A stretch of 64,000 nucleotides of DNA from Rhodoferax sp. BAB1 (GCF_013334205.1 NZ_CP054424.1:1198001-1262000); one strand, 5' to 3'. Numbered from the stretch's first letter, positions 7,132-16,331 are shown. Made by a program: numbers and translations. Notes: generated from the sequence alone by a model not told the origin.

Positions 7132-9241
7132 GACTTTGCAATCTTCCAGCCTGGATCCCGCCATGTCTGCCGAAAGCGCGCTACGCATCACCGTCCCGGT
7201 CCTGCTGGACCGGGACCAGAGCATCCTGGCCTTCAACTGGCGCGTGTTCGACTGGGCCTGCCGGCCCGAGGTGCCGCTGCTGGAGCGCCTGCGCTACCTG
7301 TGCATCGTCTCGTCCAACCTGGACGAATTCTTCGAGGTGCGGGCCGAACCCCATCTGAGCGCCAAGCAGGGCCAGGACCAGCAGGGGGTCTACACCGCGG
7401 CCTCCTTCGACGCCATGTCGGCAGCCATCCACACCCTGGTGGAGCGCCAGTACGCCCTCTACAACGACGAACTGATGCCAGCCTTCGAGAAACAGGGCAT
7501 CAAGATCATCTCGCACGGCGAGCGCAACACCGCCCAGCGGCGCTGGGTCAAGCAGTATTTCGAGCAGGAGGTGCGGCCCCTCCTGATCCCGGTGGGGCTG
7601 GACCCCTCGCACCCCTTCCCGCAGGTGGCCAACAAGTCGCTCAACTTCATCGTGCGCCTGGGCGGGCACGACGCCTTCGGTCGCGAGAACGACATCTCCA
7701 TCGTCAAGGTGCCGCGGGCCCTGCCGCGCCTGATCCGCCTGCCCGATTCCCTGTGCGGCAAGCGCCGGCTGTTTGTCTCGCTCTCCAGCGTGATCCGCGC
7801 CCACCTGGCCGAGCTGTTCCCCGGGCGCGAGATGAGCCAGTTCTCGCAGTTCCGCGTCACGCGCCACTCCGACCTGGCGGTGGACGAGGACGACGTCAAG
7901 AACCTGCGCACCGCGCTGCGCCAGGGCCTGCAGCACCGCCATTACGGCCAGGCGGTGCGGCTGGAGGTTTCCGCCGGCTGTTCGGAGTACCTGTCCGACT
8001 TCCTGCTGCGCCAGTTCGAACTGCCCGAAGGGGCGCTCTACCGAGTGCACGGCCCGGTGAACCTGGTGCGCCTGAACCAGCTGGTCGACCTGGTGGATGA
8101 ACCGCGCCTGCGCTTCCCGTCCTACAAGCCCTCCTACCCCGGCCAGCTGGTGAGCGGGCAGTCCATCTTCGAGCAGCTGCGGCGTGGCGACGTGATGATC
8201 CACCAGCCCTACGAAAGCTTCGACGGCGTCCTGGATTTCCTGCGCGAGGCCATCAACGACCCGCAGGTGCTGGCCATCAAGCAGACCATCTACCGCACCG
8301 GTGCCAACTCCGTGCTGATGGATCTGCTGCGCGAGGCCGTGCGCCGCGGCAAGGAAGTGACGGTGGTTCTGGAGCTCAAGGCGCGCTTCGACGAAGAGGT
8401 CAACATCAACTGGGCCGAGCAACTCGAATCGATCGGCGTGCAGGTGCTCTACGGCGTGGTCGGCCTCAAGACCCACGCCAAGATGATGCTGGTGACACGC
8501 CGCGAAGGCCGGCACTTCCGGCGTTACGCCCACCTCTCCACCGGCAACTACAACCCGATGACGGCGCGTTTTTACACCGACCTCAGCCACCTCACGGCGG
8601 ACGTGGGGCTGACGGCTGATATCGAACACGTCTTCGTGCACCTGGCCGGCCAGAGCCGCCTGCCGCGCCTCAAGCACCTGTGGGTGGCGCCCTTCCAGCT
8701 GCATCGCAAGCTGCTGGAAAAGATCGAAAGCCTGGGCGTCGCCGCCGCGGCCGGCCAGCCGGCGCGCATCGTCGCCAAGATGAACGCCCTGACCGACGAG
8801 GCCCTGATCCGCGCCCTCATCGCCGCCGGGCGCCAGGGCGTGAAGATCGACCTGATCGTGCGCGGCGCCTGCATGCTGCCCGCGCAGCTGCCGGGCCAGA
8901 CCACGAACATCCGTGTGCGCTCGCTGATCGGGCGTTTCCTCGAACATGCCCGCGTCTTCTATTTCCGCGCCGGCGAGACCGAGGACCTCTACCTCTCCAG
9001 TGCCGACTGGATGAACCGCAACATGCTGCGCCGGGTCGAACTGGCCTGGCCGGTGCTGGACCCGCTGCTGCGTCAGCGCATCGTCGACGAGTGCCTGGTG
9101 GCGGCCATGGGCGACACCCAGGGCAGCTGGGAGTTGCAGCCGGACGGCCGCTACACCAAAGTGGCGCCAGCGACGGGTCGTCCGGCCGTCAGCGCCCAGG
9201 ATGCCCTGATGGCGCGCTACGCACTGAGAGAACTCCGCTAG
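7130..9241 (+). CDS. ppk: Polyphosphate kinase 1
   Basis: 703 residues if started at 7130; the ATG at 7163 (MSAESALRITVP) is at least as likely because the Pho box array overlaps the first ATG. The enzyme forms polyphosphate from ATP through a phosphohistidine. SSNLDEFFEVR near residue 60 is a PPK1 hallmark, and LSTGNYNPMTARFYTD carries the conserved PLD-like region. Phosphohistidine region VGLKTHAKMMLV is present. It is followed without a gap by sixA. Expected location is the inner membrane/cytoplasm. Control by PhoB fits polyphosphate storage during renewed phosphate uptake. Confidence 0.95.
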   Translation: MTLQSSSLDPAMSAESALRITVPVLLDRDQSILAFNWRVFDWACRPEVPLLERLRYLCIVSSNLDEFFEVRAEPHLSAKQGQDQQGVYTAASFDAMSAAIHTLVERQYALYNDELMPAFEKQGIKIISHGERNTAQRRWVKQYFEQEVRPLLIPVGLDPSHPFPQVANKSLNFIVRLGGHDAFGRENDISIVKVPRALPRLIRLPDSLCGKRRLFVSLSSVIRAHLAELFPGREMSQFSQFRVTRHSDLAVDEDDVKNLRTALRQGLQHRHYGQAVRLEVSAGCSEYLSDFLLRQFELPEGALYRVHGPVNLVRLNQLVDLVDEPRLRFPSYKPSYPGQLVSGQSIFEQLRRGDVMIHQPYESFDGVLDFLREAINDPQVLAIKQTIYRTGANSVLMDLLREAVRRGKEVTVVLELKARFDEEVNINWAEQLESIGVQVLYGVVGLKTHAKMMLVTRREGRHFRRYAHLSTGNYNPMTARFYTDLSHLTADVGLTADIEHVFVHLAGQSRLPRLKHLWVAPFQLHRKLLEKIESLGVAAAAGQPARIVAKMNALTDEALIRALIAAGRQGVKIDLIVRGACMLPAQLPGQTTNIRVRSLIGRFLEHARVFYFRAGETEDLYLSSADWMNRNMLRRVELAWPVLDPLLRQRIVDECLVAAMGDTQGSWELQPDGRYTKVAPATGRPAVSAQDALMARYALRELR

Positions 9242-9703
9242 ATGGACCTGCTGCTGTGGCGTCACGCGGAAGCGCATGAGGCCCAGCCGGGTGGGGATGA
9301 CCTTGCGCGCGTGCTGACGCCGCGCGGCGAGAAACAGGCGGCCCGCATGGCGGCCTGGCTGGACCGCCAGCTGCCCGAGGGCGCGCGCATCCTGGCCAGC
9401 CCGGCACGGCGCACCGAACAGACCGCCATGGCACTGGGGCGCAAGTACAAGCTGCGCGAGGAGCTGGGGCCCGAAGCCACGGTGGAGCAGCTGCTGCAGC
9501 TCGTGCAGTGGCCCGATGGCCGCGGTGTCACCGTGGTGGTCGGGCACCAGCCCGTACTGGGCCAGACCATCGCCCGCCTGCTGGCCATCCACGGCAGCGA
9601 ATGCAGCGTGAAAAAAGGCGCGGTCTGGTGGCTGCGCCATCGCCTGCGCGACGGCGTGTCACAGACCACGCTGGTGTCGGTGCAGTCGCCCGACGTGCTG
9701 TAG
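9242..9703 (+). CDS. sixA: SixA-type histidine phosphatase
   Basis: 153 residues of the phosphoglycerate-mutase-like superfamily. LLWRHAEA contains the catalytic RH pair, LASPARRTEQTA supplies the second arginine, and VVVGHQP the second histidine. SixA removes phosphate from phosphohistidine in signalling or PTS proteins. The start codon follows the ppk stop directly, so the two are co-transcribed. The pairing with ppk, an enzyme that works through phosphohistidine, is common in this order. Confidence 0.88.
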   Translation: MDLLLWRHAEAHEAQPGGDDLARVLTPRGEKQAARMAAWLDRQLPEGARILASPARRTEQTAMALGRKYKLREELGPEATVEQLLQLVQWPDGRGVTVVVGHQPVLGQTIARLLAIHGSECSVKKGAVWWLRHRLRDGVSQTTLVSVQSPDVL

Positions 9704-9709
9704 GTCTGT

Positions 9710-10111
9710 TCAATCCTTTTTCGGGCGGCCCGTCTTGATCGAGGGCACCGCCTTGAGTGCAGACAGCAGGGTCTTGTCGCTCATGGCCGTCAGTGCCTTG
9801 ATGCCGGCACGCAGCAACTCGCTCTTCTTGCAAGGCTGTGCCAGCTTGGTGCAACGCTGTTTGAGTTCGGCCAGCGCCGCGTATTCGTCCTTGGGAATGG
9901 TGAAGCTGTCCCGCACCAGCTTGGGTTTCTTGGGCTTGAGCGCCTTGGCGGCTTGGGCTGCTTTCTTGGGCGCAGCGGTTTTGGCGCTGCCGGCCTTGGA
10001 CGCAGCCTTGCCGGCCGCGGATTTGGTAGGCGCTACTTTCCTGGCGGACTTGCTGACCGTCGGGGTCTTTTTGCGGGCTGCGGAAGAGGAGGGCGAGGCA
10101 GATTCTTGCAT
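9710..10111 (-). CDS. Lys/Ala-rich histone-H1-like protein with a C-terminal RHH-like domain
   Basis: 133 residues from the ATG at 10111 (MQESASPSSS). The first ~65 residues are a low-complexity tail of Lys, Ala, Ser and Pro resembling bacterial histone H1-like proteins. The rest (SFTIPKDEYAALAELKQR, then KKSELLRAGIKAL) has the strand-helix-helix pattern of ribbon-helix-helix DNA-binding proteins. It is probably a nucleoid-associated protein. A longer upstream frame exists but codes for an unlikely Cys-rich leader. It is convergent with sixA, with a 6-bp gap, and divergent from the EAL/GGDEF gene. Confidence 0.75.
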   Translation of the reverse strand: MQESASPSSSAARKKTPTVSKSARKVAPTKSAAGKAASKAGSAKTAAPKKAAQAAKALKPKKPKLVRDSFTIPKDEYAALAELKQRCTKLAQPCKKSELLRAGIKALTAMSDKTLLSALKAVPSIKTGRPKKD

Positions 10112-10221
10112 GAGCTTGAAGTCGTACGAGTTGGGACAAAAACAGTTTATATAGTTTGATGACCCGGCGCAATCACTGCCGATGCGTGCAATTTTCACGA
10201 AGTCACAAAAGAGAAATACTT

Positions 10222-10239
10222 TTGTCACGCGTCTGACAT
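10222..10239 (+). promoter_or_regulatory. Pho box before the EAL/GGDEF gene
   Basis: TTGTCAC (10222-10228) and CTGACAT (10233-10239) start 11 bp apart; they match the PhoB half-site at 5/7 and 6/7. The site ends 56 bp before the EAL/GGDEF start. Confidence 0.6.
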
Positions 10240-10295
10240 GGGAAGCCCGCACAGTGGCCCCTTGCCTGTTGTTGGGGCATCGCCTCTGAAATGGA

Positions 10296-12173
10296 ATGCT
10301 GGAAACCCTGTACGTTGCGACGCAGCATGCGCATGCTGCGCAGCGCCCGCCGATGATTGATCACGTCCGCCTTTTCACCCATCAGTTCCTGTCCGCCCTG
10401 AGCGGACGGGACGGCCCGCTGGCTCGCCTGATGCGCAGCGATGCCCTCCATCCGGTGTTCCAGCCCATCGTCGATCTCAAGAGCGCCACGGTGCACGCGC
10501 ACGAGGCGCTGATCCGCGGTCCCCAGGGCAGCCTGCTGCAGTCGGCCGATGCGCTGCTGTGCGCGGCCCAGGCCGAGGGCCTGCTCTACGAATTCGAGCT
10601 GTACTGCGTCTACGTGGCGCTGCGACAGTGGGGACAGCAGCACCAGCCGGGGCGGCTGTTCCTCAACATCAGCGCCCATGCACTGGAGCGGCTGGTGGCT
10701 GTGGACGGCACCCAGACGCTGGCGCGGGCCATGCGCACCCTGGAGGTGTCGCCGCGCATGGTGGTGCTGGAGATCACCGAGCACGAGCGCGTGCACGACA
10801 TGGACGGGCTGGTCGAGGTGGCCCGGGCGCTGCACGCCGTGGGCCTGGCGCTGGCACTCGACGACTTTGGCGACGGCCGCTCCAGCCTGCGCCTGTGGTC
10901 GCAGATCCGGCCCGACATCGTCAAGATCGACAAGTACTTCAGCCGCGACATCAGCTGCAGCGCCGACAAGCTCAAGACCCTGCAGGCCCTGCTGCAGATC
11001 GCCGATGTCTTCGGCACGGCCCTGGTGGCCGAGGGCATCGAGAACGAGGCCGACCTGCGCGTCATCCGCGATCTCGGTTTCAGCTACGGCCAGGGTTATT
11101 TCCTGGGCCGGCCCGACCGGGACGTGCCGTCCGACATGCTGCCCGCCGCCGCCCAGGTGCTGCACGACACGCGGGTGGCGGTGATGCCCGAGCAGCGTTA
11201 CGTGGCCCGCATGGGGCAGCTGCGCCATCTCTCCCTCATCCATGCGCCCGCGGTCGGACGCCACGCCAACAACGACGAGGTGGCCACCCTCTTCCAGGCC
11301 TATCCCGAGCTGCATGCCCTGGCCGTGGTGGACGATGAGCGCCCGCTGGCCATCATCAACCGCCAGCAGTTCATGGACCATTACGCCACCCTGTATTTCC
11401 GCGAGATCTTCGGCAAGAAGTCCTGCCTGCTGCACGCCAACCAGCAGCCGCGGCTGATCGAACGCAATCACGACATCGAGGAGCTGGTCGGCATCCTGAC
11501 CTCGCAGGACCAGCGCTACCTGAGCGACGGCTTCATCGTCACCGAGAACGGCCGCTACGTGGGCCTGGGCACCGGCGAACAGCTGGTGCGCTCGGTCACC
11601 GAACTGCGCCTGGAGGCGGCCCGCCACGCCAACCCGCTGACCTCGCTGCCGGGCAACATCCCGATCAGCCTGCACATCAAGCGCCTGATCGAGAGCCAGG
11701 GCGAGTTCGTCGCCTGCTACATCGACATGAACAATTTCAAGCCCTTCAACGACCAGTATGGCTACTGGCGCGGCGACGAGATGATCCGCCTGCTGGCGCA
11801 ACTGGCCGTGGCGCACAGCGATCCGCAGCGCGACTTCGTCGGCCATGTGGGGGGCGACGATTTCATGATCCTGTTCCAGAGCGACGACTGGGCGCAGCGC
11901 TGCGAGCGCATCGTTCAGGAGTTCGCCCAGCAGGCGCGCGAGCTCTTCGACGAGGCCGCCCGCCTGTGCGACGGCATCCATGCCGAGGACCGGCATGGTG
12001 TCATGCGCTTTTTCCCCTGCACCACGGTCTCCATCGGCGCGGTGCAGGTCGGGCGCCAGGCCTACCGCGACGCGGAGGAGGTGGCCACCCAGGCCGCGCT
12101 CGCCAAGCGCGAGGCCAAGGCTGCGGGCAACGGCCTGTTCGTGATGCCGCGGCGCGCGCCCGTTCCCGCCTGA
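10296..12173 (+). CDS. EAL-CBS-GGDEF c-di-GMP turnover protein
   Basis: 625 residues. An N-terminal EAL domain (about 45-285) retains the expected catalytic set: QPIVD, EALIRG, FLNIS, EITE, LDDFGDG, KIDK and AEGIE, so phosphodiesterase activity is likely. A middle region (about 300-440) resembles a CBS-domain pair, which often senses adenine nucleotides. A C-terminal GGDEF domain (about 445-610) has GGDDF in place of GGDEF; the Asp for Glu change may weaken or abolish cyclase activity. No membrane segments are seen. A second possible ATG lies at 10353 (MIDHVRL). A Pho box upstream suggests induction on phosphate starvation. Confidence 0.88.
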   Translation: MLETLYVATQHAHAAQRPPMIDHVRLFTHQFLSALSGRDGPLARLMRSDALHPVFQPIVDLKSATVHAHEALIRGPQGSLLQSADALLCAAQAEGLLYEFELYCVYVALRQWGQQHQPGRLFLNISAHALERLVAVDGTQTLARAMRTLEVSPRMVVLEITEHERVHDMDGLVEVARALHAVGLALALDDFGDGRSSLRLWSQIRPDIVKIDKYFSRDISCSADKLKTLQALLQIADVFGTALVAEGIENEADLRVIRDLGFSYGQGYFLGRPDRDVPSDMLPAAAQVLHDTRVAVMPEQRYVARMGQLRHLSLIHAPAVGRHANNDEVATLFQAYPELHALAVVDDERPLAIINRQQFMDHYATLYFREIFGKKSCLLHANQQPRLIERNHDIEELVGILTSQDQRYLSDGFIVTENGRYVGLGTGEQLVRSVTELRLEAARHANPLTSLPGNIPISLHIKRLIESQGEFVACYIDMNNFKPFNDQYGYWRGDEMIRLLAQLAVAHSDPQRDFVGHVGGDDFMILFQSDDWAQRCERIVQEFAQQARELFDEAARLCDGIHAEDRHGVMRFFPCTTVSIGAVQVGRQAYRDAEEVATQAALAKREAKAAGNGLFVMPRRAPVPA

Positions 12174-12208
12174 GCGGCGGGCGTGCGGTGCCGGCCCGCA
12201 GCCCGGGC

Positions 12209-12248
12209 CGGTCACTGATTGTTCACGGCGCCGACATGCCGCAGTCAC
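12209..12248 (+). promoter_or_regulatory. Tandem Pho box before ugd
   Basis: Units CGGTCAC (12209), TGTTCAC (12220), CCGACAT (12231) and CAGTCAC (12242) start exactly 11 bp apart. Three match the half-site at 5/7. The array ends 43 bp before the ugd ATG. Each unit is weaker than those before pstS, but the four-fold exact phasing is hard to explain otherwise. Confidence 0.6.
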
Positions 12249-12291
12249 ATGACGCTTCCATGATCGGGTGAACAACACTAGCGGGGTGACC

Positions 12292-13743
12292 ATGAAAGTA
12301 TCAGTGATCGGTGCGGGTTATGTGGGCCTGGTGACGGCAAGCTGTCTGGCCGACATGGGCCATGAGGTGGTCTGCATGGACAGCGACCCGCGGCGCGTGG
12401 AGCTGCTGCGCTCGGGCGTGGTGCCGATCTACGAGCCCGGGCTGGACGCCGTGATCCAGCGCAACACCCGCGACCAGCGCCTGTTCTTCACCACCCGCCT
12501 GCCCGATGCGCTGGAGGCCTGCGAGGTGCTGTTCATCGCCGTCGGCACACCGCCGAAGGAAGATGGCTCGGCCGATCTGGTCCACGTGCTGGCCGTGGCG
12601 CGCCAGGTGGGCCAGGCCATGTCGCGGCCCCTGGTCATCGTCAACAAATCCACGGTGCCCGTGGGCACGGCCGAGCGGGTCGAGGCGTTGATCACCGAAG
12701 CCCTGCAGGAGCGGGACCGCTCCGGACTGCCTTTCGCGGTGATCTCCAACCCCGAGTTCCTCAAGGAAGGTGCAGCCATCGACGACTTCATGCGTCCGGA
12801 TCGCATCGTCATCGGCCTGCCCACCGGGGCCCCCGGCGAGATGGCGCGTGCCGCCATGACACGGCTCTACGCCTCGCTCAACCGCCACCACGAGCGCACG
12901 GTCTGGATGGACGTGCGCAGCGCCGAGCTCACCAAGTACGCCGCCAACGCCATGCTGGCCACGCGCATCTCCTTCATGAACGAGATGGCCAACCTGGCCG
13001 ATCTGGTGGGCGCCGACGTGGACGCCATCCGCCGCGGCATCGGCAGCGACAGCCGCATCGGCCCGAGTTTCCTCTACGCGGGCACGGGTTACGGCGGCAG
13101 CTGTTTCCCCAAGGACACCCGCGCCCTGATGCAGACCGCGCAGCAGCACGGCAGCCAGATGCAGCTGGTGGACGCCACCGAGCGTGTCAACCAGGTGCAG
13201 CGCCAGGTGCTGTCGCGCCGTGTCATCGCGCATTTCGGCAGTGATCTGCACGGACGCCGTTTTGCCCTCTGGGGCCTGGCCTTCAAGCCGCAGACCGACG
13301 ACATGCGCGAGGCGCCCAGCCGCCACCTGATCCGCCAGCTCATCCTGCGCGGCGCCGAGGTGGTGGCGCACGACCCCGTGGCCATGGAGGCGGCGCAGGC
13401 CGTGCTGGCCGAGGACCTGGCCGACATTCCGCAGGGACTCTCACGCCTCAAGCTCGTGGGTGACGCGAACGCCGCCCTGGACGGCGCCGACGCCCTGCTG
13501 GTGGTGACGGAGTGGAAGCTCTTCCACAACCCCGACTTCGACCTGATACGCCAGGCCCTGCGCCATCCGCTCATCATCGACGGCCGCAACCTCTACGACC
13601 CGCAGCAGCTGCAGGCGCTGGGCATCGCCTACCAGGGCATAGGCCGGCGCAATGCGCTGGCAGAACAGGCCATCGCCGGCGCGGTCGGCATGGAGAGCCT
13701 GGCCCGGCCCGCTGCGCCGGCCCGCGCCATGGTGCATGTCTAG
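12292..13743 (+). CDS. ugd: UDP-glucose 6-dehydrogenase
   Basis: 483 residues from the ATG at 12292 (MKVSVIGAGYVGLV). GAGYVG is the Rossmann NAD-binding loop, and GYGGSCFPKDTRAL near residue 266 carries the catalytic cysteine. It oxidises UDP-glucose to UDP-glucuronate with two NAD+. A short in-frame extension to 12268 exists but lacks the fold. It overlaps lplT by 8 bp. With a Pho box upstream and two GT4 glycosyltransferases in the cluster, the likely use of UDP-glucuronate is glucuronosyl-diacylglycerol, although capsule or LPS precursors are possible. Confidence 0.95.
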   Translation: MKVSVIGAGYVGLVTASCLADMGHEVVCMDSDPRRVELLRSGVVPIYEPGLDAVIQRNTRDQRLFFTTRLPDALEACEVLFIAVGTPPKEDGSADLVHVLAVARQVGQAMSRPLVIVNKSTVPVGTAERVEALITEALQERDRSGLPFAVISNPEFLKEGAAIDDFMRPDRIVIGLPTGAPGEMARAAMTRLYASLNRHHERTVWMDVRSAELTKYAANAMLATRISFMNEMANLADLVGADVDAIRRGIGSDSRIGPSFLYAGTGYGGSCFPKDTRALMQTAQQHGSQMQLVDATERVNQVQRQVLSRRVIAHFGSDLHGRRFALWGLAFKPQTDDMREAPSRHLIRQLILRGAEVVAHDPVAMEAAQAVLAEDLADIPQGLSRLKLVGDANAALDGADALLVVTEWKLFHNPDFDLIRQALRHPLIIDGRNLYDPQQLQALGIAYQGIGRRNALAEQAIAGAVGMESLARPAAPARAMVHV

Positions 13744-15019
13744 GCAGTTACCGCGCGGCTTCGGGTGGCTCATGGCCACCCAGTTCCTTTCCTCGCTGGC
13801 CGACAACGCGCTGCTCATCGTCGCCATCGCCCACCTGCAGCACCTGGGCTCGCCGCTGTGGTGGGCGCCGCTGCTCAAGTTCGCCTTCACCCTGTCCTAC
13901 GTCTTCCTGGCGCCCTTCATCGGCGCCCTGGCCGACGCCGTCTGCAAGCGCAGCCTGATGGCCTGGATGAACGCCCTCAAGCTGCTGGGCGCACTGGCCC
14001 TGCTGTATGGCGTGCATCCCATGCTGGCCTTTGCCCTGGTGGGCCTGGGTGCCTCGGCCTATGCGCCGGCCAAGTACGGGCTGCTGACCGAAAGCGTGCC
14101 ACCGGCCGCGCTGGTGGCGGCCAATGGCTGGGTCGAATCGACGGTGGTGCTCTCCGTGCTGCTGGGCACGGTGCTGGGCGGCGTGCTGATCTCGCCGCTG
14201 TGGCTGGGCTCGGGCCCGGTTGGCTGGGCCACCACCCTGTGGCCGGTGGCGGCCGGCGCCTCCTCGCCCGCCCTGAACGTTTCCCTGCTGCTGGTCGTGT
14301 GCCTCTATGTCCTGTCCTCGCTGTGCAATCTGGCCATCGTGCCCAGCGGCCGGTCCTACCCGGCGCGTGACCGCGCGCCCGCGCGCATGCTGGCCGACTT
14401 CCGCCATGCCAACGCCTTGCTCTGGCGCGACCGCAGCGGCGGCCTGTCGCTGGCGGTCACCACCACCTTCTGGGGTATCGGGGCCATGCTGCAGTTCGCC
14501 GTGCTGCACTGGGGCGTGCAGGTGCTGGGCCTGAGCCTGGACCAGGCCGCCTACCTGCAGGCCATCGTCGCCGTCGGGGTGGTGGCGGGTGCGGTGCTGG
14601 TGGCCAGCCGCCTGCGCCTGCGCCATGCCACCAGTGTGCTGCCCCTGGGCCTGCTCATGGGCGGCTTGATGGCGCTCTCCGTCTGGGTGCCGGACTGGAC
14701 CTGGGCCGTGCCCTCGCTGCTGATGGTGGGTGCGCTGGGCGGCATGCTGGTGGTGCCCATGAACGCCCTGCTGCAGCACCGCGGCCACCGCCTGCTGACG
14801 GCGGGCCAGTCGATCGCCGTGCAGGGCTTCAACGAGAACCTCAGTGTCCTCGTCATGCTGGGGCTCTACGCCGGGCTGATCGCCCTGCAGGTACCGGTGC
14901 AACTCGTCATGGTGCTGGCCGGCCTGGGGTTGGCGGTCTTCATCGGGCGCAATCTCTGGCGTCGTCGCGGTGCGCGCGGGCGCCGTTCGCTGTTAGGCCA
15001 TCTGCTGCGGCGCGATTGA
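13736..15019 (+). CDS. lplT: LplT-like lysophospholipid transporter (MFS)
   Basis: 427 residues with about twelve hydrophobic segments. The N-terminal QFLSSLADNALLIVA resembles LplT, which flips lysophospholipids inward across the inner membrane for re-acylation. The ATG at 13736 lies within the last codons of ugd, so coupled translation is likely and the shared Pho box would control both. Its 3' end overlaps the convergent glycosyltransferase gene by 27 bp. In E. coli lplT pairs with aas; no aas is seen here. Confidence 0.85.
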   Translation: MSRQLPRGFGWLMATQFLSSLADNALLIVAIAHLQHLGSPLWWAPLLKFAFTLSYVFLAPFIGALADAVCKRSLMAWMNALKLLGALALLYGVHPMLAFALVGLGASAYAPAKYGLLTESVPPAALVAANGWVESTVVLSVLLGTVLGGVLISPLWLGSGPVGWATTLWPVAAGASSPALNVSLLLVVCLYVLSSLCNLAIVPSGRSYPARDRAPARMLADFRHANALLWRDRSGGLSLAVTTTFWGIGAMLQFAVLHWGVQVLGLSLDQAAYLQAIVAVGVVAGAVLVASRLRLRHATSVLPLGLLMGGLMALSVWVPDWTWAVPSLLMVGALGGMLVVPMNALLQHRGHRLLTAGQSIAVQGFNENLSVLVMLGLYAGLIALQVPVQLVMVLAGLGLAVFIGRNLWRRRGARGRRSLLGHLLRRD

Positions 15020-16222
15020 GGGCAGGCGCTCGTTGCCGGCCATGCTGCCGGCGATGGCCAGCTTCATGACACTCTCGATCTGCCCCACGATGCCGGCCCA
15101 GTCGTTCTGCCGTGCCGCGTCGCGTGCGGCGGCGCGCAGGCGCTGCCTCAGGCCGGCATCCTGGGCCAGTTCGGCGACCTGGCGTACAAAAGCTTCCTCG
15201 TCGTCCATAACGGCCAGCAGGCCGCTGCGACCCGGTGTGATGTTTTCCGAAGCGGCCGCGTAGTCATAGGCCAGCACGGCCAGGCCGCTGGCCATGGCTT
15301 CCAGCACCACATTGCCGAAAGTCTCGGTCTGGCTGGGGAAACCGAAGATGTCGGCGCTGGCGTAGTGCCGTGCCAGTTCCAGCCGGTCCAGCTGGCCCGT
15401 GAGGATGGCGTCGGGCGCCAGGGCCTGCAGCTCGGCGCGCATGGGGCCGTCACCCACGAGGACCAGCTTCAGCTCGGGCTGCACCAGCCTGGCCTGGGCA
15501 TAGGCGCGCACCAGCAGCGGCAGGTTTTTCTCGCGTGCCAGACGGCCCACACAGAGCAGCACGGGGGTGTCGGGCCCTACGCCCCAGGTCGCGCGCAGCG
15601 CCTCGTCACGGCGGGCCGGGTCGAAGATGCCGGTGTCCACGCCGCGCGCCACCACCTGCAGGCGTTCGAAGCCGGCTTCGTTCAGCCGTTCGGCCAGGCC
15701 GCGTGTGGGCACCATGGTGCACAGGGTCTGGTTATGGAAACGCCGCAGGTAGGCCATGATGGGCTTGCTCAGCCAGCCCATGCCGTAGTGGCTGCTGTAG
15801 GCGTGGAAATTGGTGCGGAAGTCCGAGGTGACGGGGATGCGCAGCTTGCGCGCCACACGCAGCGCCGACCAGCCCAGCGGCCCTTCGGTGGCGATGTGCA
15901 CCAGGTCCGGCCGCTTGAGCGTCCACAGCGGTTCCAGCTGGCGGCGCGAAGGCAGGCCCAGCTGCAGGTGCGGGTAACGCGGGATGGCCATGCCGCGCAT
16001 CAGCACGTCGCCCGAAGCACCCGGCGGGGCTTCGCTGGCCTGGCGTGGGCGCACCAGTTGCACCTGGTGGCCGCGCTCGCGCAGGCCCTCGACCACGCGC
16101 TGCAGCGTGAGGGCCACGCCGTTGATCTCCGGCGGGTAGGTCTCGGTGACGACGGCGATGCGCAGATGGGTCTGCGCCGGTGGCAGGTCTTCGACCAGGA
16201 TGTCGGTGGTGTCGGGTTTCAT
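14993..16222 (-). CDS. GT4 glycosyltransferase (second lipid-type glycosyltransferase)
   Basis: 409 residues, GT-B fold. AVVTETYPPEINGVALTL near residue 25 is characteristic of the SQD2/PimB/Agt-like GT4 group, and SQTETFGNVVLEAMASG gives the E-x7-E motif. It resembles the glycosyltransferase at 6034 and may extend the same glycolipid or use a different nucleotide sugar. A Pho box lies 65 bp upstream on the minus strand, and another unit pair (CTGTCAT, CTGAGAT; 16245-16262) is nearer. Acceptor and donor cannot be read from the sequence. Confidence 0.8.
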   Translation of the reverse strand: MKPDTTDILVEDLPPAQTHLRIAVVTETYPPEINGVALTLQRVVEGLRERGHQVQLVRPRQASEAPPGASGDVLMRGMAIPRYPHLQLGLPSRRQLEPLWTLKRPDLVHIATEGPLGWSALRVARKLRIPVTSDFRTNFHAYSSHYGMGWLSKPIMAYLRRFHNQTLCTMVPTRGLAERLNEAGFERLQVVARGVDTGIFDPARRDEALRATWGVGPDTPVLLCVGRLAREKNLPLLVRAYAQARLVQPELKLVLVGDGPMRAELQALAPDAILTGQLDRLELARHYASADIFGFPSQTETFGNVVLEAMASGLAVLAYDYAAASENITPGRSGLLAVMDDEEAFVRQVAELAQDAGLRQRLRAAARDAARQNDWAGIVGQIESVMKLAIAGSMAGNERLPSIAPQQMA

Positions 16223-16287
16223 GCGCCCATCTTGCGTCGCGTTTATCTCAGTTCGATGACAGCGTGGTATCGCGGCGTCGCAGGCCT

Positions 16288-16305
16288 GTGAAATTTTGAT
16301 GACGA
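16288..16305 (-). promoter_or_regulatory. Pho box before the second GT4 gene
   Basis: On the minus strand TCGTCAT and ATTTCAC start 11 bp apart (plus-strand 16299-16305 and 16288-16294). A further phased unit CTGCGAC follows. The distance to the gene start (65 bp) is nearly the same as for the aminotransferase Pho box. Confidence 0.55.
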
Positions 16306-16313
16306 GTCACCGA

Positions 16314-16331
16314 CTGTCATCGTTCTTTCAT
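16314..16331 (+). promoter_or_regulatory. Pho box before the Mpo1-like gene
   Basis: CTGTCAT (16314-16320, a perfect half-site) and CTTTCAT (16325-16331, 6/7) start 11 bp apart. The site lies 72 bp before the GTG start at 16404, and 8 bp from the oppositely oriented site for the glycosyltransferase gene. Confidence 0.75.
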
